A stretch of DNA of 12,111 bases, taken from Temnopleurus reevesii (taxonomy: Eukaryota; Echinodermata; Echinoidea; Temnopleuroida; Temnopleuridae). Shown piece after piece: positions 11,854 to 12,111 of the stretch (positions are counted from its first letter, which is position 1; each line of letters begins with the position of its first letter). Location: contig BQKZ01006379.1 in assembly GCA_036244855.1 (NCBI GenBank), forward strand, positions 5,954 to 18,064, given 5' to 3'. The translations under genes and the position numbers were made by a program. The notes under the pieces were generated by a model. That model made no database searches. It was not told the origin of the DNA and saw only the letters and a program-made list of their open reading frames with translations.

Positions 11854-12028
11854 CAGTCTAACCTCGTTATAACAAGGTCGTTGGGACCAGAAAAATTAAC
11901 CTCTTTTGATTGAAACCTTGTTATATCAGGGCCAAAATACAATAAAATACTACGAGATTGGACCTGGAAAATTACCTTGTCACAACAAGAGCTTGTTATA
12001 TCAGTGCTCTTTATAATGAGGTTGACTG
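11854..12028 (+). mobile_element. Palindromic MITE, subfamily A, copy 5
   Basis: A 175 bp element flanked by TA (11852-11853 and 12029-12030), starting CAGTCTAACCTCGTTATAAC and ending TTATAATGAGGTTGACTG. Internal blocks GGTCGTTGGGACCAGA, TTGTTATATCAGGG, GGACCTGGAAAATTACC and GCTTGTTATATCAGTGCTC match copies 1 and 3. Confidence 0.88.
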
Positions 12029-12111
12029 TATACAGCTGTACGTATCCTCTCAAACTCTGTTTAGAGAAGTCCTATGCAGTGTTTATCAACTTTCCCAATT
12101 TGTAAGGGTTT

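Noticed and set aside
11706..12053. Minus-strand 115-codon frame
   Set aside because: Half of it is the MITE at 11854-12028; no conserved motif.

Overview
This is animal genomic DNA: AT-rich, intron-containing and dense in short repeats. It carries one recognisable gene, the 3' part of a CDP-alcohol phosphotransferase of the choline/ethanolamine phosphotransferase family (CEPT1/CHPT1-like), on the + strand. The protein resembles the vertebrate enzymes along its length. Together with the repeat landscape (many TA-flanked MITEs, foldback elements, a CR1/L2-like retrotransposon tail), this suggests a marine invertebrate deuterostome such as an echinoderm. The organism assignment is an inference.

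Layout. Bases 1-1723 hold no exon I can recognise and are probably an intron; the exons for about the first 110-120 residues must lie upstream of the window. Seven coding exons follow: 1724-1871, 3584-3725, 4974-5058, 6181-6312, 6912-7070, 7741-7866 and 8541-8702. All junctions are GT-AG and all phases agree. The joined reading is 954 nt, that is 317 residues plus TAA. The catalytic CDP-alcohol phosphotransferase motif is complete in the first of these exons. The introns hold a TIR-bounded element (1973-2643), a GAT satellite (3085-3290), three clear copies of one palindromic TA-flanked MITE family (3359-3532, 4740-4919, 5420-5594) and a possible decayed one near 6573-6680, a foldback MITE (3738-4046), a 5'-truncated non-LTR retrotransposon (5659-6082) and a second foldback (6689-6850).

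The most unusual part is the last intron (7867-8540). The 3' half of the penultimate exon, with its 5' splice site, is repeated in tandem with a 103-104 bp period: two near-perfect extra copies and two decayed ones. The third copy (7990-8073) has a usable AG acceptor in the right phase and an intact donor, so it could act as an in-frame 28-residue cassette exon. Just downstream, a decayed duplicate of the terminal exon (8382-8460) still has its acceptor but stops after four codons.

Bases 8703-12111 are 3' flank without a recognisable gene. They hold a 738 bp foldback element (9637-10374), two more MITEs of the palindromic family (10724-10886, 11854-12028), a small foldback (11026-11162) and a short hairpin. 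I see no operon, RNA gene, CRISPR array or defence system.
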